In this document: positions 1-10,649 of the stretch, one piece after another
How positions within the stretch are numbered: the first letter of the stretch is position 1
Layout of the letters: every line of letters starts with the position of its first letter
DNA from: Zizania palustris
Taxonomy: Eukaryota > Streptophyta > Magnoliopsida > Poales > Poaceae
Length of the DNA stretch: 64,000 bases
Reading direction: 5' to 3'
Assembly (NCBI GenBank): GCA_019279435.1
Contig: JAAALK010000082.1
Span: forward strand, 81,068,989 to 81,132,988
Position numbers and translations under genes: made by a program
The notes under the pieces: model-generated
What the model was told of the DNA's origin: nothing
Seen by the model: the letters and a program-made list of their open reading frames with translations, nothing else
The model's database searches: none

Positions 1-534
1 TCGAGCCCTGTGCGATCAGCCCTGGTAGCATCTAAGAAAAAGTCCAAAAGCGAGTTTATGTTTCAGGAAGAGAACAATTTTGGTAATGTACCTTCGACCT
101 CATCGATGGGAGAAATCCCAGCGTACTCTAAAGGTGCCAAGAGCCCCTCGAAGTCTATCTCACAGGCTTACGACCCCTCGAGGCCCGAACCAGTGGAGGT
201 AGGCTCCAGAACCACTACTTCTAACTCCGAGGCCATCACCCTCGGCTCTGAGCACACGGCCTCGGCTTCAGCGTCCGATCGTTCGACCTCCGTGCCATCG
301 TCAATTGCTTTAGTGTTCGAGGGGGAATCAACGTCCATGACCTCAGGGATGTTTCCCTAAGGCCCCACAGTCTCCGAAGGACCCTTAGAGCGCCTGGGTG
401 ACGGACTCCTCGGCTCGCTTGAGGGGACCGGCCCCGTGAATCTCCGGAGCTCATGTACCCCTGCGACACTCGTCGAAGTCCAGACTCGGTTGTACCGTTC
501 CTATGACCCAACTAGAGCGGCCCTTTGGTCATGC
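1..534 (-). other. Decayed downstream exons of the L antisense gene
   Basis: By position this should hold exons 2 onward of the L antisense gene. I see Ser/Pro/Glu-rich coding potential in several frames but no stretch that aligns convincingly with B or E, and no unbroken frame longer than about 115 codons. I call no gene here. Confidence 0.3.
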
Positions 535-1700
535 TCATCTGGTGTCATAGGTCCCACCACGTGCTCGGCCGCTATGACATCTCATGTGAAGCTGCAGCAA
601 CAAAGACCCTCGGTTAGTCCCAAGCCTCAAGAAGAAACAAAGACATCTCGAAGCCTTACTAAGGAACTCCAAAGACACCCCTCGTAGGTCGTCCGAGTCA
701 GGGGCTCCTAACAAGTTGCTCGGCCATGCAAGCATAAGGGGACTAATCCGAAGGGTGATAAAATCCTTGGCTAAGACCCTCATGCTCATACTTCAGGCCA
801 CCCTTCGCAGCAACTCGATCCAAGATTGGATTGTCCTAGAGTCTGATGATATCTTGGCTTGGTGGCGGTCCGCAATGAGGGCGTTGGTGCTCTGAAGGGG
901 GAGTCCACACCGATCGAAGCATAAAACCATTCTTCATCTCACCTCGAATGCCAGCGGCTGATCACGGCCCTCGCTGGGAAGACATCTGCGTACTCCATCT
1001 AAAGCTAAAAATTGGCGGTCCCAAAGGTAAGGGCCCTATCTACTCCATCCGACCCCTTCTTCTTCTTTGGTTGGCAGTTGGCCTCGCGCAGGGTTGCGAG
1101 GACATCAGCCCACCCCTCACACCCTTCGGCCCTCATTGCCCACTCAAAGATTGCAAGGCGAGTTACGACGTTAGGAGAAAGGTGGGGGAGCTCAAAGTTA
1201 AACATGCCTAGCATTGCCTTCGGCCGAGATCCCGAGCCCGGCCTCAAAGAATGCTTCAAAGACCACAGTCTCCTCTAACCTCACGACGATCTCCAACCTC
1301 GGCCTCCGAAGGCTGACCTTAGTAGAGACTTTCCCAATGTAGATCCGCTAGATGGTCTCCTCCGTAGAAACTAAAGCCTATAACTCTAGCGTTTGCTCGA
1401 ATTTGTCTGAGGGAGAGTAGAGGTCGAACGCCCTGAGGCATCTAGCCGGAGGCTTCACTACTGTCGCCGCCACCATAGCTTGGACTTGGATAGAACTTAA
1501 CCCCCTACCCAAGGCGGGCACCTTCTTCGACGAAGTCTTCTTTGACATCGTGAAGGGGCTTCGGGCGCGAAGGGTCTAGGGGTTTCGGGAGCGGAGGAGC
1601 GAAGGGCTTCGGGCACGAAGGAGCTAAGGGCTTCAGGAGCAAAGGATCTAAAGGCCCCAGGCATGAAGGTCCGAGGGGCTCCGCAAAGCATTACGGTTGT
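535..1700 (-). pseudogene. Degenerate antisense gene of L, PF04195-like domain
   Basis: On the minus strand, 1259-1005 encodes a stretch with LPHLSPNVVTRLAIFEWAMR followed by AEGCEG and REANCQPK. It aligns residue by residue with the antisense genes of B, C and E. Further down, 789-700 has SMRVLAKDF and ISPLMLAWP, matching the end of exon 1 in those copies. The two pieces are in different frames, so the gene is broken. The N-terminal part (about 1700-1500) is a low-complexity run of repeated Ala/Pro/Glu units built on a CGAAGGGCTTCGGG-like DNA repeat, unlike the Ala-rich N-terminus of the other copies. PF04195 is named as a gypsy-type transposon domain; its biochemical role is unknown to me. 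Confidence 0.65.
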
Positions 1701-2217
1701 GAAGGATTGCTAAAGCTCAAGAGAATGAAAATGCGCAGGTGCGTGCAAGATCGCGGGGTGCCGGCGGCCTTTTATAGGCGGTAAAAGCCATCACGCGCCT
1801 CCATGGTAAAGTTTTTTGCTACCCAGAAGTCACCCCATAGTCTATGACTGATGGGGCCAAGGTGAAAACTGAAGCGGCGCACCCCTCTTTAGAATGGCCT
1901 AGCCCTCGAGGGTGCCTTACAGGCCCGCGACCATTGAGTCGAGCGCCTTTTTGCCTCCTAGAGGCATCTTTTTTGCTCCGACCGTTGGCCTCCGGTGCCG
2001 TTTGAGCTCCCCGAAGGTGTCCCTTCGCTCCAACTGTTGTCCTCCGGTGCCGTTTAGGCTCCTGAGGCCATCCCCTCCTTTCTGTATGGCAATTTAATAA
2101 TCGTACGGATCGAGACCAATCTCTATGGGTCGGTTCTGAAGGGCACCTTTTGCGAAGCATCATTTTCCCTAGGGCGCACGCACCCCTTCGCGCGAAGGGC
2201 CACGTGCGAGGGGCTAC

Positions 2218-2940
2218 TGTTGGGGGAAATAGTTCTCCCATAACAAGGGGACAAATGACACCACGTGTAGACACCCGAAGCCTATCAGGTTGGCGAGGTC
2301 TACAGCTAGGCCTTCGCGCCCCTCTGATCGAAGTCACTCCAGACGCTACCTCAAGAAACCACAAGACAGGCCTCTGGTCCCCCTGCGGACCCCTCCTAGG
2401 ATGCCCCTGGGGACCCCTCCGAAGATCTCCCCGAGGCCCTCTTTGGAGTTCGCTTTGAGGCCCTCTTCGGAGCCCTCTTTGGAGCCCTGTTCAGAGTCCT
2501 CTCCGAAAGCCTTCGATAAATACCCTTCGGCGAGCACCCTCCGACGAAGTGCTCCAGCCAAGAAGACAAGACATCTCAGCACGTCTCCAGTACATGTAGC
2601 CATGTTGTGGACCACACCCTTGAAATGATGTATATCTACCACATCTATAAAGTTTCATGTACAGTAGCCTAGCCTTTTTCCCTTTTTCACCCCTACAAAG
2701 CCTACGACACGTAGAGGGTAATAGGGTCTTTTCCTTTGGCCTCCGAGCCTATAAAAGCGAAACACCACCCCTGTAATAGGGATATAGAACATAGAGGCAA
2801 TACTATAACAAATTCACTATGATCTGGACGTAGGGTTATTATCCCTCATGGGAGGCCCGAACCAGTATAAAAATCCTCTCTCTCTCTCTCTTTAACAACC
2901 CTTCGAGGTTCATACCCTATATTCCACACTAGCCATTTCA
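2218..2940 (+). repeat. 3' LTR of element L
   Basis: Starts TGTTGGGGGAAATAG right after the purine tract and ends CCATTTCA, where M pol homology resumes. It contains a TATA box (TATAAAAG, 2750-2757), a CCCTCTTCGGAG-type short repeat at about 2425-2520 and a (TC)n run at 2875-2891. At 723 bp it is longer than the ~495 bp LTRs of B to E, so L is a different Tat subfamily. Confidence 0.75.
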
Positions 2941-4437
2941 CTACGTTAGGTGACTCATCTATGATCAAACTCGATGAGAGCAAGGACCCACTTTTTGATA
3001 TGCCTTTTCAGCACGGGAGCTAATAGCACATACTTAATGACATCAACCTTACATATCACCGTGCACTCCGACGATAGAAGGTAATGCCTTAGTTTGTTGC
3101 ATGAGAAGTATAGGCAAAAACAGAGCTTCTCCACTATGGGGTATCGGGTCTCGGCATCTAGTAACCTTCTACTGAGGTAGAAAGTTGCTCTTTCTTTCTT
3201 GTCAATCTCTTGCACCAAGACCGATCTGATGGCTTGACCATTGGTTGACAAATATAACCTGAATGGAATCCCTTTCTGTGGTGGCATCAGCACTGGAGGT
3301 GAGGCTAAGTATTCTTTGATCTCATTGAACGCCTTCTGCTGCTGCTCTCCCCATATGAATTCCTGGTCGGGTTTCAGCTTTAATAGCGGAGTGAATGGCT
3401 CAATTTTCTTTGAGAGGTCATCTATGAACCTTCTGAGCAAATTTATCTTCCCGATCAGTGACTGCAACTTGGTTTTGTCGGTAGTGGGTTGGGTGTTCTT
3501 AATCGCTTCAATATTGCGCTGGCTTATCTTGATCCCTCTTTCATGCACAATAAATACTAGAAACTTCCTCACCGATACACCGAAAGCACACTTCTCAGCA
3601 TTCATTTTTACCACGTATTTCCCGGCACTTTCTAGAACTTGACGTAGATCACCCACATGTTCTTGAGTACTGCTTGATTTTACCATGACATTGTCTATAT
3701 ATATTTCCGCCAATAGGCCGATCAAGTCATATAAAATGTAGTTCATGGCCCTCTAGTAAGTTGGTTTAGCATTTTTCAAGCCAAAGGTCATTACCACCCA
3801 CTCATAAAGTCCGATAACGCCTAGGCACCAGAAGATTGTCTTGTGGATGTCTTCGTCAACCATGAAAATCTAATTGTCTGTCCATGAAACTGATGACCTT
3901 ATGACCTGATACGACATCCACAAGCAAATCCGCGATTGGCATTGGGTATTCGTCCTTAGGGGTTGCTTTATTCAGATCTCTGAAGTTGACGCATATTCTA
4001 AGCTTCCCACTCTTCTTTCATAATGGCACAATGTTGGATACCAACTCCGCATATCGGCACGGTCTTAGGAATCCTGCGTCATATAACCTTTTCACCTAGG
4101 CCTTGATATCCGAATATATTTCTTCCTTTAATCGCCGAGGTGACTACTTAAATAGCTAATACCCTTGTCTTATCGGGAGCTGATGTTCCACGATCGATCG
4201 ACTAAGTCCTGGAATTTCATGATATTCCCAACGAAAAGAGTCTCGATACTCTCGTAATAATGTGATTAATTCGTCCTTTGTTTCATCGGGAAGTTGAGCT
4301 CTCACAAAGGTTGGCCTCGTCCTGTCGCTAGGTTCAATGTCTACCTCTTGTAGCTCATCGGTTTTGGCGAAGCCTTGACCGAGTTTACCTTCTGTTTCAT
4401 CTATGCCACCTTCAAAGGGCAAGCTTGGGCCATTCAT
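2941..4437 (-). pseudogene. Element M: broken gypsy pol (reverse transcriptase to RNase H)
   Basis: Read on the minus strand from 4437 down. The first part has the pre-RT segment with RPTFVRAQLPDE and WEYHEIPGLSRSIVEHQLPI. A broken RT core follows at about 4150-3750 with several stops. Then a 263-codon open stretch (3746-2955) holds the RT motif YIDNVMVKS, the thumb (MNAEKCAFGV, GKINLLRRFI) and the start of RNase H (FRLYLSTNGQAI, FYLSRRLLDAETRYP, KLRHYL). The canonical YxDD is YIDN here, so one catalytic aspartate is lost. The pre-RT segment closely resembles that of element A, so both belong to one gypsy group. Homology ends at the L LTR. Confidence 0.85.
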
Positions 4438-4899
4438 TGGTCAAAGGGTCCATGGTGAACAGGATGATGTTATTGTCGTTGATTTCACCCGCCATGGATG
4501 AGTGATCTGAAAGAGGTCCCACCGGGCGTGTCAAAAAGCATGTTGGTGTAGTTTTTAGTCACACTTGTGGCTTAGGAGATCTGCTTAACTCTAGTGCAGG
4601 TCCTATAATCTTAGAAAAATAGAGGTTCTGAGTGTGCCAATTAGTTTGACCCTGCAACTGATAAGGAGTCATAAATAATGACGTTAGTAGCAACACTGAT
4701 TGGCTATCATGCCAATTACTGTGGCAAGAATACAATAAATAGGAATGAACAAGCATATCGGTCATGGGGCCGATGACCATGCCCACGTTATCAGGCTAAA
4801 CACTCTATTGGCCGATAGGATAGCACCTTTGCGAATCAAGGTCGATGAGCACCTTCCATATGGAGATGGGACATAGCGTTGAAATAAAGATAACCTATT
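4438..4899. other. No gene; probable remains of M
   Basis: The first ~120 bases may continue M upstream of its RT on the minus strand. Beyond that I see short unrelated open frames and no recognisable motif. Confidence 0.3.
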
Positions 4900-6030
4900 A
4901 GCTTGTACTCCGATAGAAACTAAAGAAAGCATGCCAAATAACATATGAATATCATTAAATCACTGTGTTCACAAGATCAGACCTAAGCGTGATAGTCGCT
5001 AATCATGATGAATCAACAACACTGCAATGCATCAAGCATACTTTATTGAGATGAATAGTACATAGCATGAACATGATACAATAGATCAAGATGTCGGACT
5101 TACCCGATGAAGACTTAAACTATGACACCTAATTCACATCAATCTATGAGAGAAAAACTGATGCAACCTTAGATATAGAAAAATACACCAAGATAAACCC
5201 GACAGTCCCACTGATCAGGCCGATGCCCCAAGAGATCGACATGATGTAGCCTTGAAGAACCTTGGGAATCCAAGGTTGGCGATGCACCGAAAAGTAGTTT
5301 GTTTGGGTTGATTGTGTGTCTAAACCAAGCTTACTAGATACAAATTTATAGTCTGAAGACTTGCTGTCCAAGTAATCTATGTTGGGGGGAAATACTTCAT
5401 CCTCACGATCTTCTAAGATTACTGAAGTCCAAGACTTGTCTCTGTACTGACGTAAAGCTAAGGCCGGAAGGTCTGCCCAGACTCCGTTTCAAAGATACAC
5501 TTCGAAGGCTCCACCTCCGTAGTCTAAAACTGCCAGCAAGGATAGAAGACTTATCTTATTTCTGATTAAATTAGTCTTTTACCATTTTAGCCCTATTAGG
5601 GGTATCGAAATAGTTTCCACTATGTCGGTTGTAACTGAGGGGTAAAAAGGTCTTTTCCTTAAAGTTTTTACCTATAAATACCCCCATTCTTACCCTGTAA
5701 TAGGCATCGAATACTCAGATATTCAATACACAACTTCGAACTACTTCAAGCTATTATCCAATACGGAGGCTTGAGATAGTCCGCTTCACAAAATCTTTGT
5801 TTATTAGTTCTTAATCTTAGAGAACCTGTTAGCGTAATCTTTTATGCCAACAATCTACATTGTAACTGATTCTGGATCATCATTAGCTTCTCTGTCCTTC
5901 ATTGGCTCTTGCATGTCCAGTCATATTGTAACAATATGGACATACTTCTTTCACCACCTTTGAACAGACCCTTTTTTGACTTCTGTTGACTGTGCGACAT
6001 CCCTGGTGGGCCTGGACCATACTAAATCAT
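4900..6030 (-). repeat. Left arm of a diverged inverted repeat, split by a solo LTR
   Basis: The minus strand of 4900-5379 plus 5853-6030 aligns with the plus strand of about 6750-7528. Shared landmarks in the same order include GTCAA.AGAAGTCA, TTCAAAGG, CAGACTATAA/TAGACTATAA, ACACACAA, TATCTTGGTGTATT/TATCTTGATGTATT, CATCTTGATCTA, AATAAAGTATG and TCTATCGGAGTACAAGC. By eye, identity is about 65-75%. The arm near 5950 encodes CPYCYNMTGH, which could be the relic of a zinc knuckle, so the repeat is probably an old retroelement. No intact ORF. Confidence 0.6.
5380..5852 (+). mobile_element. Solo LTR of the B-type Tat family
   Basis: Starts TGTTGGGGGGAAAT and ends TATGCCAACA. It carries the same internal landmarks as the LTRs of B (CACTATGTCGGTTGTAA, a CTATAAATACCCCC TATA region, AACCTGTTAGCGTAATC). 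It is flanked on both sides by ATCTA (5375-5379 and 5853-5857). A lone LTR with a perfect target-site duplication is the usual product of recombination between the two LTRs of a full element. Confidence 0.93.
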
Positions 6031-6749
6031 GACATCAACAACTGTTGAAATAATATTAGGACAATATACATAACAAGAGACGAGCCCAATTATTCCCCCA
6101 TGGGAATAGACTAAATTCCTGTTCGAACCTATCTCCGATGGGCTGTCCCCCGAGGTTGGAACACCTACTCTAGATTTCCACATGTGCAATCTTTGGCAAA
6201 GCATGATGAGACCACCGCGAGAGCTTCCTCCCTTGACCACCGATGACCTGCCTCCTCGGGAGTGCCGCGCACACGATACCTCATCGGTGACCTCCTCTCC
6301 TCTTTACCATTGACAACCTACCTTTGGGTGTGCACGATGTGTAGTACATCACCGCCACAGATGGCTGAGGAAGCTCTGATTGTGGATCAATAAAATTAAA
6401 GGTACTCCCTCCAAATAAAGAGTAACAAATTGTTGCTACTTTTGTTGCTATGAATGTCGTCTGGTAGATCTTTGTGCCAGATAGTAAACACAGTGACTAG
6501 ATTGACTTACTTTTTTTGTGAAAAAATAGAGATGAGTGTTTCTATTGATGCGACCATGCATGAAGCAAAATCTACGAGCGACAACACCAGCCGTCGGCAA
6601 TAAGTGTTAATGGCAAAAAAGCACAACTGCCACTCACATCTCCTCTATATTGTTCAAAAAATATGTATCAGTTGGTACCATTGCGAAAGAACACAAATCA
6701 TGTTGCTATGTTAGTGAATATATCACAACAATACTTGTTTGTTTCTCTA
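6031..6749. other. Centre of the inverted repeat; nothing recognisable
   Basis: Moderately GC-rich at 6100-6350 and AT-rich after. Short open frames only. I find no protein motif, LTR end or RNA gene here. Confidence 0.4.
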
Positions 6750-7528
6750 TTATTGCTGACGACAAAAGTTGGTTAAGGCCCAAGCCTAGTAAGGATCTGG
6801 CATGGTCAATAGAAGTCAGAGAAATCTATTCAAAGGTTGGTCAAAGAAACCCGTCTAGATTGTTGTGTATGACCGGATATGAAGGAACCGATAGAGATTA
6901 TGAGAAAGAGATAATAGCCAGGATCGGTTACGATACATATCGTATTGGACGACAGGTCTCTAGACTATAATATGTACATATTTGGTAGAAAAAGGACACA
7001 CACAACTTCAACCACAAAACTAGTTTTGGCACATCACCACCCTTGTTAATCAAGGTTAATCTCAGTGGGACATGGTACTCGGAGCTGGGATGCATCATTT
7101 CGATCTCCTGTGAAGAGGTGAGTCCCGCCACCCTAGCGATTGTATCATCTAGATCAGTGTTGTTTCAAGGATGCATGGCTTTTATCTCTTGGAGTGCATT
7201 GATTTGGTCAGTACAATTGACAGTTTATCTTGATGTATTAGCCATGTCTAAGGCTACATCGTTGTGATCTCCTAGACTGATTTAGTTTAGATATCGCATT
7301 TTGGAAGCTTCATCGGTTGAGTCCAACATCTTGATCTACTATATTTGATTTATTGGTTTATATCGTTCATCTGAATAAAGTATGTCCGATATGTCAAAGT
7401 ATTATGAGTCATTCATGATTTAGCAACTATCATGGTTAAGTCTGATCTTGATGTTATGATGATTTAATAGTACAAATGCATTTTTTGGTATATTAAATTT
7501 AGGATCTATCGGAGTACAAGCCAGTAGG
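6750..7528 (+). repeat. Right arm of the diverged inverted repeat
   Basis: Plus-strand partner of the arm at 4900-6030. It includes an AATAAAG signal near 7376 and ends abruptly at the left edge of the J LTR. A 106-codon open frame at 6650-6970 overlaps the arm, but I recognise no domain in it and the matching part of the other arm is not open, so I do not call it a gene. Confidence 0.6.
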
Positions 7529-8167
7529 TGTCGTTGCGTGGGAATGGGAATCCTATAGGGGTACCCATAGTGTGATTTGTGTAGGCAAAAAAGAGGAGTC
7601 ATGGCTATGGATTTGATGGTTACCCCAATTGAAAGGGGCGAGAAAGAGGTAAAAAACAGTGAGGAGACAAACACGAGAGAATTTTAGACAGGTTCGGGCC
7701 TCCCAGAGGATAACAATCCTACTCTTGTGTGTGTATGGATGAATGGGGGAGTGTCTCACGTGTCATGTTTGACGCGGTCAGATGATCCTGCCTTTTGTCT
7801 AATGCCCTCCATTAGGGCCTACCCTAATCCTTTTATATGAGAAGGACTAGGGAGTTACAAGAATTAACCATAACATTGATAGCTTGCGGAAACAGCCGCA
7901 TAACTACCAGCATAACTGCCTTTAATTGGCGCTAATGACCGTCATTGAGGCGTAGGCGTTGATTTGAGATAACCGTTGGCGTTGATTAGAGATAACCGTT
8001 GGGCAGATGGCACTAGGCCGACCGTTGGCATCTCATCACTCGGGCGCATCTGCTCCCCAGTGGGATGCCTAGCGGTCGGGAAGTCCTTCATGGGCTAGCC
8101 TAGCCAGCAGTCAGTGATCCGAGCAAAACCACTCGATGGGGTACCCTGGATCATATCCTAGATAGCA
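7529..8167 (-). repeat. 3' LTR of element J (minus strand)
   Basis: On the minus strand it starts TGCTATCTAGGATATGATCC and is preceded by a purine-rich GAGCTCGGGGGC tract (8168-8180), the expected polypurine tract. It contains a minus-strand TATA box in the CTCATATAAAAGG block (about 7832-7845). It is the same LTR family as K at 9530-10179, in opposite orientation: the two share TACCCCATCGAGT, ATAACCGTTGG, CCTCCCAGAGGATAA and AATCACACTATGGGTACC blocks. It ends at 7529, where the inverted-repeat arm is cut. Confidence 0.8.
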
Positions 8168-8763
8168 GCCCCCGAGCTCTTTTCGGTGTGCGTCGTGCTC
8201 AAAGCGGGCGACAATAGCTCCAAGTACCTTTGATGTAGTCATGTCTTTGATAGGTGCACTGCATAGGTGCACCTATCGAGTGCAGCCCCAAGGCTAAAGT
8301 TCCTTCAGAGAATGAGCTTCAGTCTCAAGACATCTTCTTTGGGGGGATACCGTTGGTGTAGTTGATCTTGAAACCGTGCAGTCTCCATGCCGACAGAAGT
8401 TACTGCACGAGGACATGGCAGTTGGTGTTGCCGCTTCACTTGCTTTTCTCTTGTTTCATATTCTAGAGCGCAGTTCAGGACCCTCTGAGTGATCCCTAGT
8501 AACGGCGCCGACGCGATTGATGGTGAAAATGCTTTTCCGAACCGCTCGCTTTGGCAGTCGCGACACTTCAAGACGGTGAACCACCGGGAGGAAAGTTATA
8601 AGTAACCTTCCCTGACGCAATTTGATGTAGTACTCCATCCTTCACTTTTCCTTCTTCTTCCGATCTCCTAGCGCCTCGCAAAATTTCTCGGCACTACAAC
8701 TACGTGGTTTGCTACCACAAAGCTTGGTGGTTGTTCAGTCTGAAACCTTTAGCAAGGGCCTCC
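8168..8763. other. J internal region, upstream of its antisense gene
   Basis: Lies between the J polypurine tract and the first ATG of the J antisense gene, so it corresponds to the promoter side of that gene. No open frame here has recognisable content; the 88-codon minus-strand frame at 8305-8571 has no motif I know. Confidence 0.4.
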
Positions 8764-9529
8764 ATGAATTCAATGGCGACAAACACTCCTCAGAAGCCGG
8801 TGGATTGCCTGGAAGAGTTTCGCGTCTCCACCATGAGGGAAGTGTCAGTGCAGGTGCTGGAGGACCGGGGAGAGATCCCACTAAAGTCCATCTCATTGTT
8901 GTGAGCAGCCGGTGGCGAGACATTTCCTTCCCCGGATACCCACAAGATCGTTGTCTTCGATTCCTTCTTTCTTTGTGGCTTCGGGTTGCTGGTGCATACT
9001 TTTATTTGTGGTGTTCTTCATTATTATGGCTTCTTTCTCTTCAATCTGAACCCCAACTACATTCTTCACCTTGCTATCTTCGTCGAGTTGTGTGAGTCTT
9101 TCTTGGGAATCGATCCCTATTTCAATATCTTCCGCAACTTCTTCTAGATGCGATCTCTTCGGAGCAAAGTGGTTGGAGGATGTGGGCTTCAACTTCGCAA
9201 TGGGAAGGCGGTAGAGTACATCTCTGTCCCACTTCCCTCTGAAAACAAGGGGTGGCACTCGGGTTCATTTTATGTGGCCAACCACGAGCCATCCCTATCT
9301 ATGGAGATTGACCGAGTGCCACTGGCATCTGCCACCTAGACCGACCGGTGCCCGGTCAAGGAATAGGGGAAAGTTGATGAGTTGGTGGCCTTGATCCACT
9401 GTCTTCAAGAAAGGAACCTCATGGGCTTCCAGGTCATGATCAGCTTCTTGCTCCGTTGGGTTGCGCCACTAAAGCAGCAGCTCTATCCCGGGTATGAGTT
9501 CTCGGGGCCCTATGATCCAACCAGGGAGT
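8764..9529 (+). pseudogene. J antisense gene, PF04195 domain, broken and truncated
   Basis: One plus-strand frame runs through the whole stretch with in-frame stops at 8902-8904, 9145-9147 and 9337-9339. It reads, in order, IVVFDSFFLCGFGLLVHTFI, VLHYYGFFLFNLNP, ILHLAIFVELCESFLGIDP, LQLRNGKAVEYISVPLPSEN, KGWHSGSFYVANHEPSL and, just before the K LTR, YEFSGPYDP. This is the classic form of the plant PF04195 'putative gypsy type transposon' domain (a hydrophobic FxxGFGxP segment, then LNPNxILHLAIFVxLCExFLG). It lies antisense to J, next to the J 3' LTR, as in B, C and E. The start is 8764 or 8773. The gene is cut at 9530 by K. Confidence 0.85.
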
Positions 9530-10179
9530 TGTCAGGGATATGATCCACGGTACCCCATCGAGTTGTTTCACTCGGATTGCCGACTGCTGGCTAGGCTAAC
9601 CCATGAAGGACTTCCCGACCGTCAGGCCTCCCACTCGGGAGAAAATGCGCCCGAGTGGTGTGACGTCAACGGTTGGCCTGGGGCCATCCACCCAACGGTT
9701 ATCTCCAATCAACACCGACGGTTACCATCGTTATTGATGTCTCTGTGGTGGTCATTAGCACCATTTAGAGGCAGTTATGCTGGTAGTTATGCGCATGTTT
9801 CCACAAGCTATTAATGTCATGATTATTCTTTTAACTCCCATTCCTTCTCATATAAAAGGATTAGGGGAGGCCTGAGACGGGCACGTCAGGATCACATCCT
9901 AACATGCTACACAGCACAACACTGAGACTGACACTAAGAGATCGATTCATACATACACCCCATTCATCCATACACACACAAGAGTAGGGTTATTATCCTC
10001 TGGGAGGCCCGAACCTGTCTAAAAACTCTCTCGTGTATGTCCCCTTGTTGTCTTTGTCCGTATCCTACCCTATTCGATTGGGGTAACCAATGAATCCATA
10101 GCCGCCACTCCTCCACTCTACCGACAACAAATCACACTATGGGTACCCCCTGTAGGCTTGCCATTCACATGCAATGATA
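9530..10179 (+). repeat. 5' LTR of element K
   Basis: Starts TGTCAGGGATATGATCC and ends near GCAATGATA, followed immediately by a primer-site-like CTGGCGCCC. TATA box CATATAAAAGG at about 9850-9860. It interrupts the J antisense gene, so K inserted into J. Element K runs right from here until it is cut by G at 10650. Confidence 0.8.
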
Positions 10180-10649
10180 GCTGGCGCCCTAGGTAGGGGG
10201 GAGTTTTGTGGCCCGCTGATCGGATCGATGACCGTCATCTGCAAGTTCAACACTAAGGTGCCCTAGGGCACCATCTTCATCGTCGGAAGATTAACTTTTT
10301 TCAATGACTACATGAACCAACTGGTTCACACCACTACTTCATCGTAGACGAGGGCTTCACCCGTGTCATCACCGACACCTGCTTCACCAACAATTCAGGT
10401 GCCATGATGGACCAATCCACGGAAGACACTCTACAAGGATCATCTGTTGGGGTCCTCCAACACGCACCGTCCATCATTGACGGTTCATCATGGTCACCAA
10501 TGACCGAGGTCATCGACCAACATCACCGACAACTCAGGCTCCTCCCATGATTGCCGTCATGGCAGTCGACGGAGTTGTCTCCAAGGACGAACCCTCCGAT
10601 AGTGCTGGGTACTGCGCCCATTGCCAAGAGCACCCAAGGCGGAACTCCA
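10180..10649 (+). other. K primer-binding site and leader, start of gag region
   Basis: Opens with CTGGCGCCCTAGGTAGGGGG (10181-10200), similar to the GGCGCC-type primer site of the Tat elements here. The following ~450 bases are leader and early gag in decay: short frames with stops and no recognisable gag motif. The rest of K lies beyond the right edge of the window because G and everything inside it was inserted at 10650. Confidence 0.6.

Larger units (their letters stand above)
1..2940 (+). mobile_element. Element L: 3' part of a Ty3/gypsy Tat-type LTR retrotransposon
   Basis: The window opens inside this element. Its remains are a degenerate antisense gene (minus strand), a polypurine tract reading GCGAGGGGCTAC just before 2218, and a 3' LTR at 2218-2940. 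The order antisense gene, purine tract, LTR is the same as at the right end of intact element B, so L is on the plus strand and its gag-pol lies off the left edge. L sits inside the minus-strand pol of element M: M homology resumes directly at 2941, and the next five bases (CTACG) would be the target-site duplication, whose partner is outside the window. Confidence 0.75.

Noticed and set aside
10..360. Plus-strand 116-codon open frame, Ser-rich
   Set aside because: Antisense to the decayed L antisense gene; composition follows the repeated CCTCG/TTCG pattern and there is no motif.
3241..3642. Plus-strand 133-codon frame
   Set aside because: Exact shadow of the RT/RNase H of element M on the minus strand.
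6650..6970. 106-codon frame that looked like a small gene
   Set aside because: Lies in a diverged repeat arm; no known motif, and the matching part of the other arm is not open.
8764..9529. DNA transposase, as the Pfam name Transposase_28 might suggest
   Set aside because: No catalytic triad is visible and the gene always lies inside gypsy elements; the family name is historical.
7529..10179. DNA transposon with long terminal inverted repeats
   Set aside because: Purine tract, primer site and the interrupted gene show two LTR elements in opposite orientation.
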